Below are positions 32,239 through 43,597 of a DNA stretch of 43,597 bases, piece by piece. Both the position numbers and the translations under genes were made by a program. The notes beneath the pieces are model-generated. The model was not told where the DNA came from. It made no database searches and saw only the letters and a program-made list of their open reading frames with translations. The number at the start of each line of letters is the position of its first letter. The stretch's first letter is position 1. This stretch comes from Penium margaritaceum (Eukaryota > Streptophyta > Zygnematophyceae > Desmidiales > Peniaceae). The stretch lies in assembly GCA_023375785.1 (NCBI GenBank), contig SZWC01000027.1, forward strand, positions 441,622-485,218, read 5' to 3'.

Positions 32239-33813
32239 ATGCTTCCGACCACTGTGTTTTCGACCACTATGTTTCTGGCCACTGTGTTTCTGACAACAGT
32301 ATTTCTGACCATTGTGTTTCTGACCATTGTGTTTATGACCAGTGTGTTTCTGACCAGCTTGTTTCTGACCACTATGTTCTGACCACTCTGTTTCTGACCA
32401 CTGTGTTTCAGACCTCTGCTTTTCTGACCAGTGTGTTTCTGACCACTGTGTTTCTGATCACTGTGTTTCTGACCACTGTCTTTATGACCAGTGTGTTTAT
32501 GACGACTGTGTTTCTGACCAGTGTGTTTCTGAGCACTATGTTTCTGGCCACTACGTTTCTGACCAGTGCATTTCTGACCACTGTGTTTCGGACCGCCGTG
32601 TTTCTGACCATTGTGCTTCTGACCACTGTGTCTCTGACCAATGTGTTTCTGACCACTGGTTTCTGACCACTGTGTTTCTGACCACTGTGTTTTGGACCAG
32701 TGTCTTTCTGACCACTGTGCTTCTGACCACTGTGTTTCTGACCAATGTGTTTCTGACCAGTGTGTTTCTGACCAATGTGTTTCTGACCAGTATGTTTCTG
32801 ACCAGTGTGTTTCTGACCAGTGTGTTTCTGACCACTGTGTTTATGACCAATGTGTTTCTGATCACTGTGTTTTTGACCACTGTGTTTCTGACCACTGTGC
32901 TTCTGACCACTGTGTTTTTTACCACTATGTTTCTGTCCACTGTGTTTTTGACAACTGTACTTCTGACCATTGTGTTTCTCACCACTGTGTTTCTGACCAG
33001 TGTGTTTCTGACCAGCGTGTTTCTGACCACTGTGTTTCTGACCACTGTGTTTCTGACCACTGTGTTTCAGACCTCTGCTTTTCTGACCAGTGTGTTTCTG
33101 CGGTTGTGTTTCAGACCACTGTGTTTCTGACCATTGTGTTTCTGACCTGCGTTTTTCTCACCAGTGCGTTTCTGACCACTGTGTTTATGACCACTGTGTT
33201 TCTGACCATTGTGTTTCTGACCAGTGTGTTTCTGACCAGTGTGTTTCTGACCACTGTTTTTCTGACCAATGTGTTTCTGATCGCTGTGTTTCCGACCACT
33301 GTGTTTCTGACCACTATGTATCTGACCAGTGTGTTTCTGACCATTGTGTTTCTGACTAGTGTGTTTCTGACCACTGTGATTATTACCACTGTGTCTCTGA
33401 CCAGTGTGTTTCTGACCTGTGTGATTCTGACCAGTGTGTTTCTGACCACTGTGCTTCTGACCACCGTGTTTCTGACCACTGTGTTCCTGACTAGTGTGTT
33501 TTTGACCACCGTGTTTCTGACCAGTGTGTTTTTGACCAGAGTGATTCTGACCAATGTGTTTCTGACTACTGTGTTTATGACCAGTGTGTTTCTGACCAGT
33601 GTGTTTCTGACCACTGTGTTCCTGACCACTGTGTTTCTGACCAGTGTGTTTCTGACCAGTGTTTTTCTGACCAGTGCGTTTCTGACTACTGTGTTTATGA
33701 CCATAGTGTTTCTGACCACTGTGTTTCTCACCAGTGTGTTTCAGAACAATTTTTTTTCTTACCACTGTGTTTCTCATCACTGTGTTTCCGACCACTGTGG
33801 TTCTGACCACAGT
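32148..33813 (+). repeat. Mixed monomers with a 660-bp repeated landmark
   Basis: The string TTTCAGACCTCTGCTTTTCTGACC lies at 32406 and 33065, about 44 monomers apart. A 14-bp monomer CTATGTTCTGACC is at about 32373, and a 13-bp one (CACTGGTTTCTGACC) at about 32654. A GTATCTGACC / GACCATTG / GACTAGTG string at 33318 is the same as that at 33814, 496 bp on. Confidence 0.82.
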
Positions 33814-34480
33814 GTATCTGACCAGTGTGTTTCTGACCATTGTGTTTCTGACTAGTGTGTTTCTGACGACTGTGATTCTGACCACTGTATCTCTGACCAC
33901 TGTGTTTCTGACCACCGTGTTCCCGACCAGTGTGTTTCTGACCAGTGCGTTTCTGACCACCGTGTTTCTGACCACTGTGTTCATGACCAGTGTGTTTCTG
34001 ACCACCGTGTTTCTGACCAGTGTGTTTCTGACAAGTGTGTTTTTGAGCACCGTGTTTCTGACTACTGTGTTTATGACCAGTGTGTTTATGACCACTGTGT
34101 TTGTGACCAATGTGTTTCTGACCACTATGTTCTGACCGTTGCATTTCTGACCGCTGTGTTCCTGACCACTGTATTTCTGACCACTGTCTTTCTGGCCAAT
34201 TTGTTTCTCACTAGTGTGTTAATGACCACTGTGTTTCTGTCCAGTTTGTTTCTGACCAATGTGTTTCCGACCATCGAGTTTCTGACTGCTGTCGTTCTGA
34301 CCACTGTGTTTCTGACCACTGTGTTTCTGAGCACTGTCTTTCTGACCACTCTCCTTCTGACAGTGTGTTTCTGAACGGTGTGTTTGTGACCACTGTGTTT
34401 CTGACCAGTGTGTTTCTGACCAGTGTGTTTCTGACCACTGTGTTTCTGACCACTGTGTTTCGAACCACTATGTTCCTTAC
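33814..34480 (+). repeat. Long-range block marker, copy 3
   Basis: Landmarks in order: GTATCTGACCAG (33814), GACCATTG, GACTAGTG, a 14-bp CTATGTTCTGACC monomer (about 34126), GAGCACTGTCTTTCTGACC, node GACAGTGTGTTTCTGAACGG (34359), GTTTGTGACCACTG, TTCCTTACCAGTGTTTTTC (about 34472). Confidence 0.82.
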
Positions 34481-35176
34481 CAGTGTTTTTCTGACCACTG
34501 TGTTCCCGACCAGTGTGTTTCTGACTATCGTTTTTCTGACCACTGTGTTCCTGACCAGGGTGTTTCTGACCACCGTGTCTCTGACCAGTGTGTTCCGGAC
34601 CAGTGTGTTTCTGACCACTGTTTTTCTGACTACCGTATTTCTCACCAGTGTGTTTATGACCACTGTGTTTCTGACCAGTGTGTTTCTGACCAGTGTGTTT
34701 CTGACCACTATGTTTCTGACCAGTGTGTTTCTGACCACTATGTTTCTGACGACTGTGTTCTTGACCACTATGCTTCTGACCACTGCGTTTATGACAACCG
34801 TGTTTCTGACCACTGTGTTTCTGACCACTGTGTTTCTGATCACTGTGTTTCTGGCCAGTGTGTTTCTGACCACTGTGTTTCTCACCTCTGTGTTTCTGAC
34901 CAGTATGTTTCTGACAAGTGTGTTTCTGACCAGTGTGTTTCTGACCAGTTTGTTGCTAACCATTGTGTTTATGACCACTGTGCTTCTGACCACTGTGTTT
35001 CTGACCACTGTGTTTCTGACCTCTGTGTTTCTCAGCAAGGTGTTTCTGACCAATGTGTTTCTGACCACTGTGTTTCTGACCAGTGTGTTTCTGACCAGTG
35101 TGTTTCTGACCACTGTGTTTCTTACCACTGTGTTTCTGACCACTGTGTTTCCGACCACTGTGTTTCTGACCATTGT

Positions 35177-35725
35177 GTATCTGACCAGTGTGTTTCTGAC
35201 CATTGTGTTTTTGACTAGTGTGTTTTTGACCACTGTGTTTTTGACCAATGTGTTTCTGACCAGTGTGCTTCTGACCAGCGTGCTTCTCACCAGTGTGTTT
35301 CTGACCACTGTGTTTCCGACCACTGTGTTTCTAACCACTCTGTTTCTGACCAGTGTGTTTCTGGCAAGTGTGCTTCTGACAACGGTATTTCTGACCACTG
35401 TTTTTCTGACCAGTGTGTTTCCGAACAGGGTGTTTCCGACCACTGTGTTTCTGACCACTGTGTTTCGAGCACTGTGTTTCTGATCACTGTGTTTATGACC
35501 ACTGTGTTTCTGACCATCGCCTTTCTGAATACTGTGTTTGTGACCACTGTGTTTCTGACCACTGTGATTCTGAGCACTGTCTTTCAGACCACTGTGTTTC
35601 TGACAATGTGTTTCTGACCAGTGTGTTTGTGACCACTGTGTTTGTGACCACTGTGTTTCTGACCAGTCTGTTTCAGACCACTGTATTTCTCACCATTGTG
35701 TTTTGGACCACTGTGTTTCTTGCCA
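35177..35725 (+). repeat. Long-range block marker, copy 4
   Basis: Landmarks in order: GTATCTGACCAG (35177), GACCATTG, GACTAGTG, GAGCACTGTCTTTCAGACC, node GACAATGTGTTTCTGACC (35602), GTTTGTGACCACTG, TTTTGGACC with TTTCTTGCCAGTGTTTTTC (about 35718). A shortened monomer, TTTCGAGCACTG, lies at about 35464. Confidence 0.82.
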
Positions 35726-38700
35726 GTGTTTTTCTGACCACAGTGTTCCTGACCATTGTGTTTCTGACCACCGTGTTTCTGACCACTGTGTTCCTGACCA
35801 GTGTGTTTCTGACCACCGTGTTTCTGGCCAGTGTGTTTCTGACCAGTGTGTTTCTGACACCTGTGTTTCTGACCAGTGTGTTTCTGACCAGTGTGTTTCT
35901 GACCACTGTGTTTCTGACCACTGTGATTCTGACCACTGTGTTTCTAACCAGTGTGATTCTGACCACTGTGTTTCTGACCGGTGTATTTTTGACCAGTGTG
36001 TTTCTGACCACCGTGTTTTTGACTAGTGTGTTTCTGACCACTGTGTTTCTGAGCACTGTGTTTCTGACCAGTGTGCTTCTGACCACTGTGTTTCTGACCA
36101 GTGTGTTTCTGACCAGTGTGTTTCTGACCACCGTGTTTTTGACCACTGTGTTTCTGACCAGTGTGTTTCCCACCACTGTGTCTCTGACAACTTAGTTTCT
36201 GACCACTGTGTTTCTGACCACTGTGTTTCTGACTAGTGTGTTTCTGACCACTGTGTTTCTGACCAGTGTGCTTCTGACCACTGTGTTTCTGACCAGTGTG
36301 TTTCTGACTACTGTGTTTCTGACCAGTGTGTTTCTGACCACTGTGTCTCTGACCACTGTGTTTCTGACCACTGTGTTTCTGACTAGTGTGTTTCTGACCA
36401 CTGTGTTTCTGACCAGTGTGCTTCTGACCACTGTGTTTCTGACCAGTGTGTTTCCCACCACTGTGTCTCTGACAACTTAGTTTCTGACCACTGTGTTTCT
36501 GACCACTGTGTTTCTGACCAGTGTGTTTCTGACCACTGTGTTTCGGACCAGTGTGTCTCTGACCAGTGTTTTTCTGGCCACTATGTTTCTGACCAGTGTG
36601 TTTCTGACCAGTGTGTTTCTGACCACTGTGTTTCTGACCACTCTGTTTCTGACCAGTGTGCTTCTGACCACTGTGTTTGTGACCACTGTGTTCCTGGCCA
36701 CTGTGTTTCTGACCAGTGTGTTTTTGGCCAGTGTGTTTCTGACCACTATGTTTCTGACCACTGTGTTTCTGGCCAGAGTGTCTCCGAACAGTATGTTTCT
36801 GATCAGTGTCTTTCTGACCACTGTGCTTCTGACCACGGTGTTCCTGAACAGTGTGTTACAGACCACTGTGTTTATGACCACTGTGTTTCTGACCACTGTG
36901 TTTCTGACCACTGTCTTTCTGACCACTGTGTTTCTGACCACTGTGTTTCTTACCAGTGTGTTTCTGACTACTGTGTTTCTGACCAGTGTGTTTCTGACCA
37001 CGATGTTTCTGACTAGTGGGTCTCTGACCACCATGGTTCTGACAAGTGTGTTTCTGACCAGTGTGTTTCTGACCACCGTGTTTCTGACCACTGTGTTTCT
37101 GACCAGTGTGTTTCTGATCAGTGTGTTTCTGACCAGTGTGTTTCTGACCAGAGTGTTTATGACCACTGTGTCTCTGTCTACTGTATTTCTGACCACTGTG
37201 TTTCTGACCACTGTGTTTCTCACCAGTGTGTTTCTGACTAGTGTGTTCATGACCACTGTGTTTCTGACTAGTGTGCTTCTGACCAGTGTGTTTCTGACCA
37301 CTGTGTTTCTGACAAGTGTGTTTCTGACCAGTGTGTTTCTGACCACAGTGTTTCTGACCACTGTGTTTCTGACCAGTGTGTTTATGACCACTGTGTATAT
37401 GACCACAGTGTTTCTGACCAATGTGTTTCTGACAACTGTGTTTCTTACCAATGTGTTTCTGACCACTGTGTTTCTGACCTCTGTGTTTCTGACCACTCTG
37501 TTTCTGACCACTGTGTTTCTGATCACTGTGTTTCTGACCACTGTGTATCTGCCTAGTATGTTTCTGACCACTGTGGGTCTGACCAGTGTGTTTCTGACCA
37601 GTGTATTTCTGACAACTGTGTTTCTGACCAGTTTGTTTCTGACTAGTGTATTTCTGACCAGCATGTTTCTGACCACTGTGTTTCTGGCCACTGTGTTTTT
37701 GACCAATATGTTTCTGACCTGTGTGTTTCGGTCTAGTGTGTTTTTGACCACTGTGTTTCTGACCAGTGTGTATCTGATCACTGTGTTTCTGACCACTGTG
37801 TTTCCGACCACTGTGTTTCTGACCATAGTGTTACTGACCAGTGTGTTTTTGACCACTGTGTTTGTGACCATTGTCTTTCTGACCACTGTGTGTTTTACCA
37901 CTGTCTTTCTTACCAGTGTGTCTATGACCACTGTGTTTCTGACCAGTGTGTTTCTGACCACTGTGTTTCTAGCCACTGCGTTTCTCACCAGTGCATTTCT
38001 GACCACTGTGTTTCTGACCGCCGTGTTTCAGACCACTGTGTTTCTGGCCACTGTGGTGCTGACCACTGTGTTTTTGACCACTGTGCTTCTGACCACTGTG
38101 TTTCTGACCACTGTGTTTTGGACCAGTGTGTTTCTGACCACTGTGCTTCTGACCACTGTATTTCTGACCAGTGTGTTTCTGACCGGTGTGTTTATGAACA
38201 GTGTGTTTCTGACCAGTGTATTTCTGACCACTGTATTTCTGACCAGTGTGTTTTGGACTACTTTGTTTCTGACCACTGTGTTTCTGACCACTCTGTTTCT
38301 GACCACTGTGTTTCGGACCAGTGTGTTTCTGACCACTGTGCTTCAGACCACTGTGTTTCTGACCACTATCTTTCTGACCACTGTGTTTCTGACCAGTATG
38401 TTTCTGACCAGTGTGTTTCTGACCACTGTGTTTCTGACCACTGTGTTTCTGACCACTGTGTTTCTGACCACTGTGTTTCTGACTAGTGTGTTTCTGACCA
38501 CTGTGTTTCTGGCCACTGTGTTTCTGACCACTGTGTTTCTGACCACTGTGTTTTTGTGACCAGTGTGTTTCTGACCTTTGTGTTTCTGACCGCTGTGTTT
38601 TTGACCACTTTCTTTCTGACCAGTGTGTTTCTGACCAGTGTGTTTCTGGCCACTGTGTTTCTGGCCACTGTGTTTCTGACCAGTGTGTTTCTGACCGCTG

Positions 38701-38827
38701 GGTTTCTGACCACTGTGTTTCTGAACAGTGTGTTTCTCACCATAGTGATTCCGACCAGTGTGTTTATGACCACTATGTTTCTAACCACTGTGTTTCCGCC
38801 CACCGTGTTTCTGACCACTGTGTTTCT
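35726..38827 (+). repeat. Mixed monomers
   Basis: Well-mixed monomers with a nested duplication near 36166 and landmarks shared with 30880-31550: CACGATGTTTCTGACTAG (37001) and TGATCAGTG with TCTCTGTCTAC (37115-37180). A longer monomer, GTGTTTTTGTGACC, at about 38549 shifts the register. No other sequence type was seen. Confidence 0.82.
36166..36520 (+). repeat. Nested tandem duplications (150 and 285 bp)
   Basis: TTTCCCACCACTGTGTCTCTG with GACAACTTAG occurs at 36166 and 36451, 285 bp apart. Between them GACTAGTGTGTTTCTGACC with a GTGCTTCTGACC monomer occurs at 36231 and 36381, 150 bp apart. The GACAACTTAG variant introduces a TAG into an otherwise open frame in both copies. Confidence 0.9.
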
Positions 38828-41800
38828 GGTCACTGGTTTTCTGACAACTGTGTTTCTGACCACTATCTTTCTGATGTGTGCTTTTTCTGACCACTGGGTT
38901 TCTGACCATTGTGTTTCTGACCAGTGTGTTTCTGACCACTGTGTATCTGACCAGTGTGTTTCTGACCACTGTGTTTCTGACCAGTGTGTTTCTGTCCACT
39001 GTGATTCTGATCACTTTGTTTCTGACTAGTGTGTTTCTGACCAGTGTGTTTCTGACCACTGTGTTTATAACCACCGTGTTTTTTACCACTGTGTACTTGA
39101 CCAGTGTGTTTCTGACCACTGTGTGTCTGACGAGTGTGTTTCTGTCCACCGTGATTCTGACCACTGTGTTTCTGACCAGTGTGATTCTGATCAGTGTGTT
39201 TCTGACCAGTGTGTTTCTGACCAGTGTGTTTAGGACCACTGTGTCTCTGTCCTCTGTGTTTCTGACCACTGTGTTTCTGACCAGTGTGTTTCTGACCATT
39301 GTGTTTCCGACCTGTGTGTTTCTGACCAGTGTGTTTCCGACCAGTGTGTTTCTGACCACTCTGTTTCTGACCTGTGTGTTTCTGACCAGTGTGTTTCTGA
39401 CAACCGTGTTTCTGACAACTGTATGTCAGACCAGTGTTTTTCTGACCACTGTGTTTCTGACCACTGTGTTTCTGACCCCTGTGCTCCTGACCACTGTGTT
39501 TCTGACCAATGTGTTTCTGACCACTGTGTTTCTGACCACTGTGTTTCTGACCACTGTGTTTCTGACCACTGTGTTTCTGACCATTGTGTTTCTGACCACT
39601 GTATTTCTGACCACTATGTTTCTGACTAGCGTGTTTCTGACCACTGTGGTTCTGACCAGTGTGTTTCTGACCACTGTGTTTCTGACCACTGTGTTTCTGA
39701 CCATTGTGTTTCTGACCACTGTATTTCTGACCACTATGTTTCTGACTAGCGTGTTTCTGACCACTGTGGTTCTGACCAGTGTGTTTCTGACCAGTGTGTT
39801 TCTGACCACTGTGTTTCTGACCAGTGTATTTCTTACCAGGGAATTTCTGACCAGTGTGTTTCTGACCACAGTGTTTCTGACCACTGTGTTTTTGACCACT
39901 GTGTTTCGAACCTTTGTGTTTTAGACCAGTGTGTTTCTGACCACTGTGTTTCTGACCAGTGTGTTTCTGACCACTGTGTTTCTGACCACAGTGTTTCCTA
40001 CCACTGTGGTTTTGACCACTGTGTTTCTGACCAGTGTGGTTCTGACCACTGTGTTTTTGACCACTGTGTTTGTGACCAGTGTCTTTTTGACCACTGTGTT
40101 TCTGACCACTGTCTTTCTGACAAGTGTGTTTATAATCACTGTGTTTCTGACCAGTGTGTTCCTAACCACTGTGTTTCTGGCCACTGCGTTTCTGACCTGT
40201 GCGTTTCTGACCACTTTGTTTCTGACGACTTTGTTTTTGACCACTGTGTTTCTGACCACTGTGTTTCTGGCCAGTGTGTTTCTGACCAGTGTTTTACTGA
40301 CCACTGTGTTCCTGACCACTGTGTTTCTGACCAATGTGTTTCTGACCACTGTCTTTCTGACCAGTGTGTTTTTGACCAATGTGTTTCGGACGGTTGTGTT
40401 TCTGACCACTGTGTTTCTGACCACTATGTTTCTGACCACTGTGTTTTTGACCACTGTGTTTCTGACCACTGTGTTTCTTACCACTGTGTTTCTGACCACT
40501 GTGTTTCTGACCACTGTCTTTCTGCCCAGTGTATTTCTGACCAGTGTGTTTCCAACCAGAGTGTTTCTGGCCACTGTGTCTCTGGCCACAGTGTTTCTGT
40601 CGAGTGTGTTTCTGACCGCTGTGTTTCTGACCACTATGTTTCTGACCACTGTGTTTCTCACCACTGTGTTTCTGACCGCTGTGTTTCTGAACAGTGTGTT
40701 TCTGACCATTCTGTTTCTGAACAGTGTGTTTCTCACCACTTTGGTTTGGACCAGTGTGTTTATGACCACTATGTGTCTGACCACTGTGTTTCTAACCACT
40801 GTGTTTCTGGCCACTGTGTTTTTGACCACTGTGTTTCTGGTCACTGGTTTTCTGACCACTGTGTTTCTGACCACTGTGTTTCTGACCTGTGTTTTTTCGG
40901 ACCACTATGTTTCGGACCAGTGAGTTTCTGACCAGTTTCCGACCACTGTGTTTCTGACCACTGTGTTTATGACCACTGTGCTTCTGACCACTGTGTATCT
41001 GACCAGTGTGTTTCTGACCACGATGTTTCCGACCAGTGTGTTTTTGACCACGGTCATTCTGACCACTGTATTTCTGACCAGTGTGTTTCTGATCAGTGTG
41101 TTTCTGACCTGTGTGTTTGTGACCAGTGTATTTGGGACCACTGTGTCTCTGTCCACTGTGTTTCGGACCACAATGTTTCTGACCAGTGTGTTTCTGACCA
41201 GTGTGTTTAAGACCACTGTGTTCCCGACCAGTGTGTTTATGACCAGTGTGTTTCTGACCAGTGTGTTTCTGACCAGTGTATTTTTGATCATTGTGTTTCT
41301 GACCAGTATGTTTCTGAACAGTGTGTTTCTAACAACTGTGTTTCTGACCACTATGTTTCTGACCTTTGTTTTTTCTGACCACTCTGTTTCAGACTAGTGT
41401 GTTTCTGACCAGTGTGTTTCTGACCACCGGGTGTCTGACCACTGTGTTTATGACCACTGTGTTTCTGACCAGTGTGTTTCTGACCAGTGTGTTTCTGACC
41501 ACTGTGTGTCTGACCTGTGTGTTTCTGACCACCGTGATTCTGACCACTGTATTTCTGACCAGTGTGTTTTTGATCAGTGTGTTTCTGACCAATGTGTTTG
41601 TGATCAGTGTGTTTAGGACCACTGTGCCTCTGTCCACTGTGTTTCTCACCACCGTGTTTCTGACCAGTGTGTTTATGACCAGTGTGTTTATGACCACTGT
41701 GTTTCCGACTAGTGTGCTTCTGACCACTGTGTTTATGACCAGTGTGTTTCTGACCAGTGTGTCTGTGACCCCTGTGTTTCTGACAAGTGTTTTTACGACC

Positions 41801-43597
41801 AGTGTGTTTCTGACAACTGTGTTTCTGACCACTGTGTTTCTGACCAGTGTGTTTCTGACCACTGTGTTTCTGACCACTGTGTTTCTGACCACTGTGCTTC
41901 TGACCACTGTGTTTGTGACTAATGTGTTTCTGACCACTGTGTTTCTGACCACTGTGTTTCTGACCACTGTGTTTCCGACCACTGTGTTTGTGACCACTGT
42001 GTTTATCACCAGTGTGTTTCTGACTAGTGTGTTTCTGACCACTGTGTTTCTGACCAGTGTATTTGTGACCACTGTATTTCTGACTAGTGTGTTTCTGACC
42101 ACTGTGTTTCTGACCACTATGTTTTTTACCATTGTGTTTCTAACCTGTGTGTTTCAGACCAGTGTGTTTCTGACCACTGTCTTTCTGACCAGTGTGTTTT
42201 TGCCCACAGTGTTTCTGACCACAGTGTTTCAGACTTCTGTGTTTCTGACCACTGTGTTTCTGACCAGTGCGTTTCTGACCACTCTGTTTCTGACCACTGT
42301 GTTTGTGACCACTGTCTTTCTGACCACTGTGTTCCTGACCACTGTCTTTCTATACAGTGTGTTTATGACCACTGTGTTTCTGACCTGTGTGTTTCTAACC
42401 ACTGTGTTTCGGGCCACTGCATTTCTGACCTGTGCGTTTCTGACCACTGTGTTTCTGACCGCCGTGTTTTTGACCACTGTGTTTCTGACCACTGTGTTTC
42501 TGACCACTGTGTTTCTGACCACTGTGATTTTGACCACTGTGTTTAAGACCAGTGTGTTTCTGAACACTGTGTTATTGACCACTGTGTTTCTGACCATTGT
42601 GTTTCTGACCAGTGTGTTTTTGACCAGTGTGTTTCTGACCAATGTGTTTCTGACGAGTGTGTTTTTGACCACTGTGTTTCTGACCAGTGTGTTTCTGACT
42701 ATTATGTTTCTGACCACTGTGTTTCTGACCACTGTGTTTCGGACGAGAGTGTGAAGACTGTGCTTCTGACCACTGTGTTTCTTACCACTGTGTTTCAGAC
42801 CACTGTGTTTTTGGCCACTGTGTTTCTGACCACTGTGTTTCTGACCACTGTGTTTCTGACCAGTGTGTTTCTGACCACTGTGCTTCTGACCACTTAGTTT
42901 CTGAGCAGTGTGTTCCTGACCAGTGTGTTTCTGACCAGTGTGTTTCTGACCACTGTGTTTCTGACCACTGTGTTTCTGACCACTGTGTTTTTGACCACTC
43001 TGCTTCTGACCACTGTGTTTTTGACCACTGCGTTTCTGACCACTGTCTTTCGGACCAGTGTGTTTCTGATGACTGTGCTTCTGACCACTGTGTTTCTTAC
43101 CACTGTGTTTCAGACCACTGTGTTTCTGACCACTGTGTTTTTTACCAGTGTGTTTCCTACCAGTGTGTTTCTGACCATTGTGTTTCTGACCAGTGTGTTT
43201 CTGACCACTCTGTTTCTGACCACTGTGTTTCTGACCAGCGTGTTTCTCACCACTGTGTTTCCGACCTCTGTGTTTCTGACCACTGTGTTTCTGACCACTG
43301 TGTTTCTGACCAGTGTGTTTCTGACCACTGTGCTTCTGACCACTGTGTTTCTGACTAATGTCTTTCTGACCACTGTGTTTCTGACCACTGTGTTTCTGAC
43401 CACTGTGTTTCCGACCACTGTGTTTCTGACCACTGTGTTTATCACTACTGTGTTTCTGACTAGTGTGTTTCTGACCACTGTGTTTCTGACTAGTGTGTTT
43501 GTGACCACTGTATTTCTGACCAGTGTGTTTCTGACCACTGTGTTTCTGACCACTGTGTTTCTGACCACTGTGTTTCTGACCACTGTGCTTCTGACCA
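38828..43597 (+). repeat. Mixed monomers with recurring node C, to end of window
   Basis: GGTCACTGGTTTTCTGAC lies at 38828 and 40839, each followed about 50 bp later by a node with extra T (GTGCTTTTTCTGACC at about 38878; GTGTTTTTTCGGACC at about 40889). A related node, TTTGTTTTTTCTGACC, is at about 41366. Each is followed by a TGATCAGTG landmark (39188, 41090, 41571). A 10-bp GACCAGTTTCCGACC monomer is at about 40931, and GAGAGTGTGAAGACTGTGC at about 42745. The rest is ordinary monomers. Confidence 0.82.
39541..39780 (+). repeat. 120-bp perfect tandem duplication
   Basis: Two identical eight-monomer copies, 39541-39660 and 39661-39780. Each contains GTATTTCTGACC, CACTATG, GACTAGCG and GTGGTTCTGACC in the same order. 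Confidence 0.94.

Larger units (their letters stand above)
1..43597. repeat. 15-bp satellite/minisatellite array filling the window
   Basis: Every called stretch is built from a 15-bp monomer, GTGTTTCTGACCACT or GTGTTTCTGACCAGT, or its reverse complement between about 20016 and 24784. Base composition of the consensus is about 47% G+C, with T-rich and A-poor character on the direct strand. Variation is concentrated in the last five bases (CACT, CAGT, CACC, CAAT, CGCT, CCCT), with scattered changes such as TTCCTG, TTTATG, TTTGTG and TCTCACC elsewhere. Occasional 12-, 14-, 16- or 19-bp monomers shift the register. The array runs off both ends of the window, so its full length is unknown. I recognise no named satellite family. 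A eukaryotic source is inferred from the array size and the scaffold gaps. Confidence 0.98.
24788..43597 (+). repeat. Direct-orientation arm 2
   Basis: Monomers return to GTGTTTCTGACC orientation and stay so to the end of the window. Compared with arm 1 there is no large homogenised array. Monomers are mostly well mixed, with small tandem duplications and diagnostic strings recurring over hundreds to thousands of bases. One assembly gap lies at 32016-32147. Confidence 0.95.

Noticed and set aside
1..43597. Telomere repeat, CENP-B box, minisatellite GC core or bacterial Chi site
   Set aside because: None of these motifs was seen in the monomer or its common variants; only tandem architecture is shared with centromeric or hypervariable repeats.
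1..43597. Promoters, ribosome binding sites, tRNA, rRNA or other RNA genes
   Set aside because: No non-repeat sequence of useful length exists in the window, and the monomer contains no such signal that would not be repeated thousands of times.

Overview
The whole window is one tandem-repeat (satellite / long minisatellite) array. I found no gene, RNA gene, transposon, CRISPR array or other single-copy sequence in it. The repeat unit is a 15-bp monomer, GTGTTTCTGACCACT or GTGTTTCTGACCAGT, varying mainly in the last five bases (CACT, CAGT, CACC, CAAT, CGCT, CCCT). About 42.5 kb of called sequence corresponds to roughly 2,800 monomers. Two runs of N (16100-17043 and 32016-32147) are assembly gaps. 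An uninterrupted array of this size, in a scaffold with gaps of non-round length, points to a eukaryotic genome assembly. The lineage cannot be named from the repeat alone, and no telomere repeat or CENP-B-box-like motif was seen.

Layout: (1) 1-20014, monomers in direct orientation. (2) 20016-24784, a 4.77-kb inverted block reading AGTGGTCAGAAACAC, bounded by short palindromic junctions. (3) 24788-43597, direct orientation again. Most monomers are diverged from one another, but five short stretches are homogenised with units of 1, 2, 3, 4 and 5 monomers: 15 bp x 8 (5886-6005), 30 bp x 153 (8296-12885), 45 bp x 16 (23791-24510, inverted strand), 60 bp x 15 (13404-14303) and 75 bp x 6 (3701-4150). 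The 30-bp array shows no difference between copies as far as I could read.

Above the monomer level there is longer-range order. Short or indel-bearing monomers that shift the 15-bp register recur as 'nodes' with characteristic neighbours, in at least three flavours in the first 18 kb. Several recur about 450-550 bp apart (roughly 30-36 monomers), and some blocks repeat at about 1.9 kb. Diagnostic strings in the last 16 kb recur at about 480 bp, 1.9-2.1 kb and 5.7 kb. Large duplications are visible: 1-1567 with about 14665-16070, about 20016-21200 with about 22850-23740 inside the inverted block, and a series of local tandem duplications of 75, 90, 120, 135, 150 and 285 bp.

Long open frames occur throughout on both strands, the largest 2,301 codons. 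They are a by-product of a 15-bp (5-codon) unit that is stop-free in five of six frames, and I do not call any of them coding. The interest of the window lies in the nested repeat architecture, the inversion and the signs of very recent local amplification, not in a protein system.
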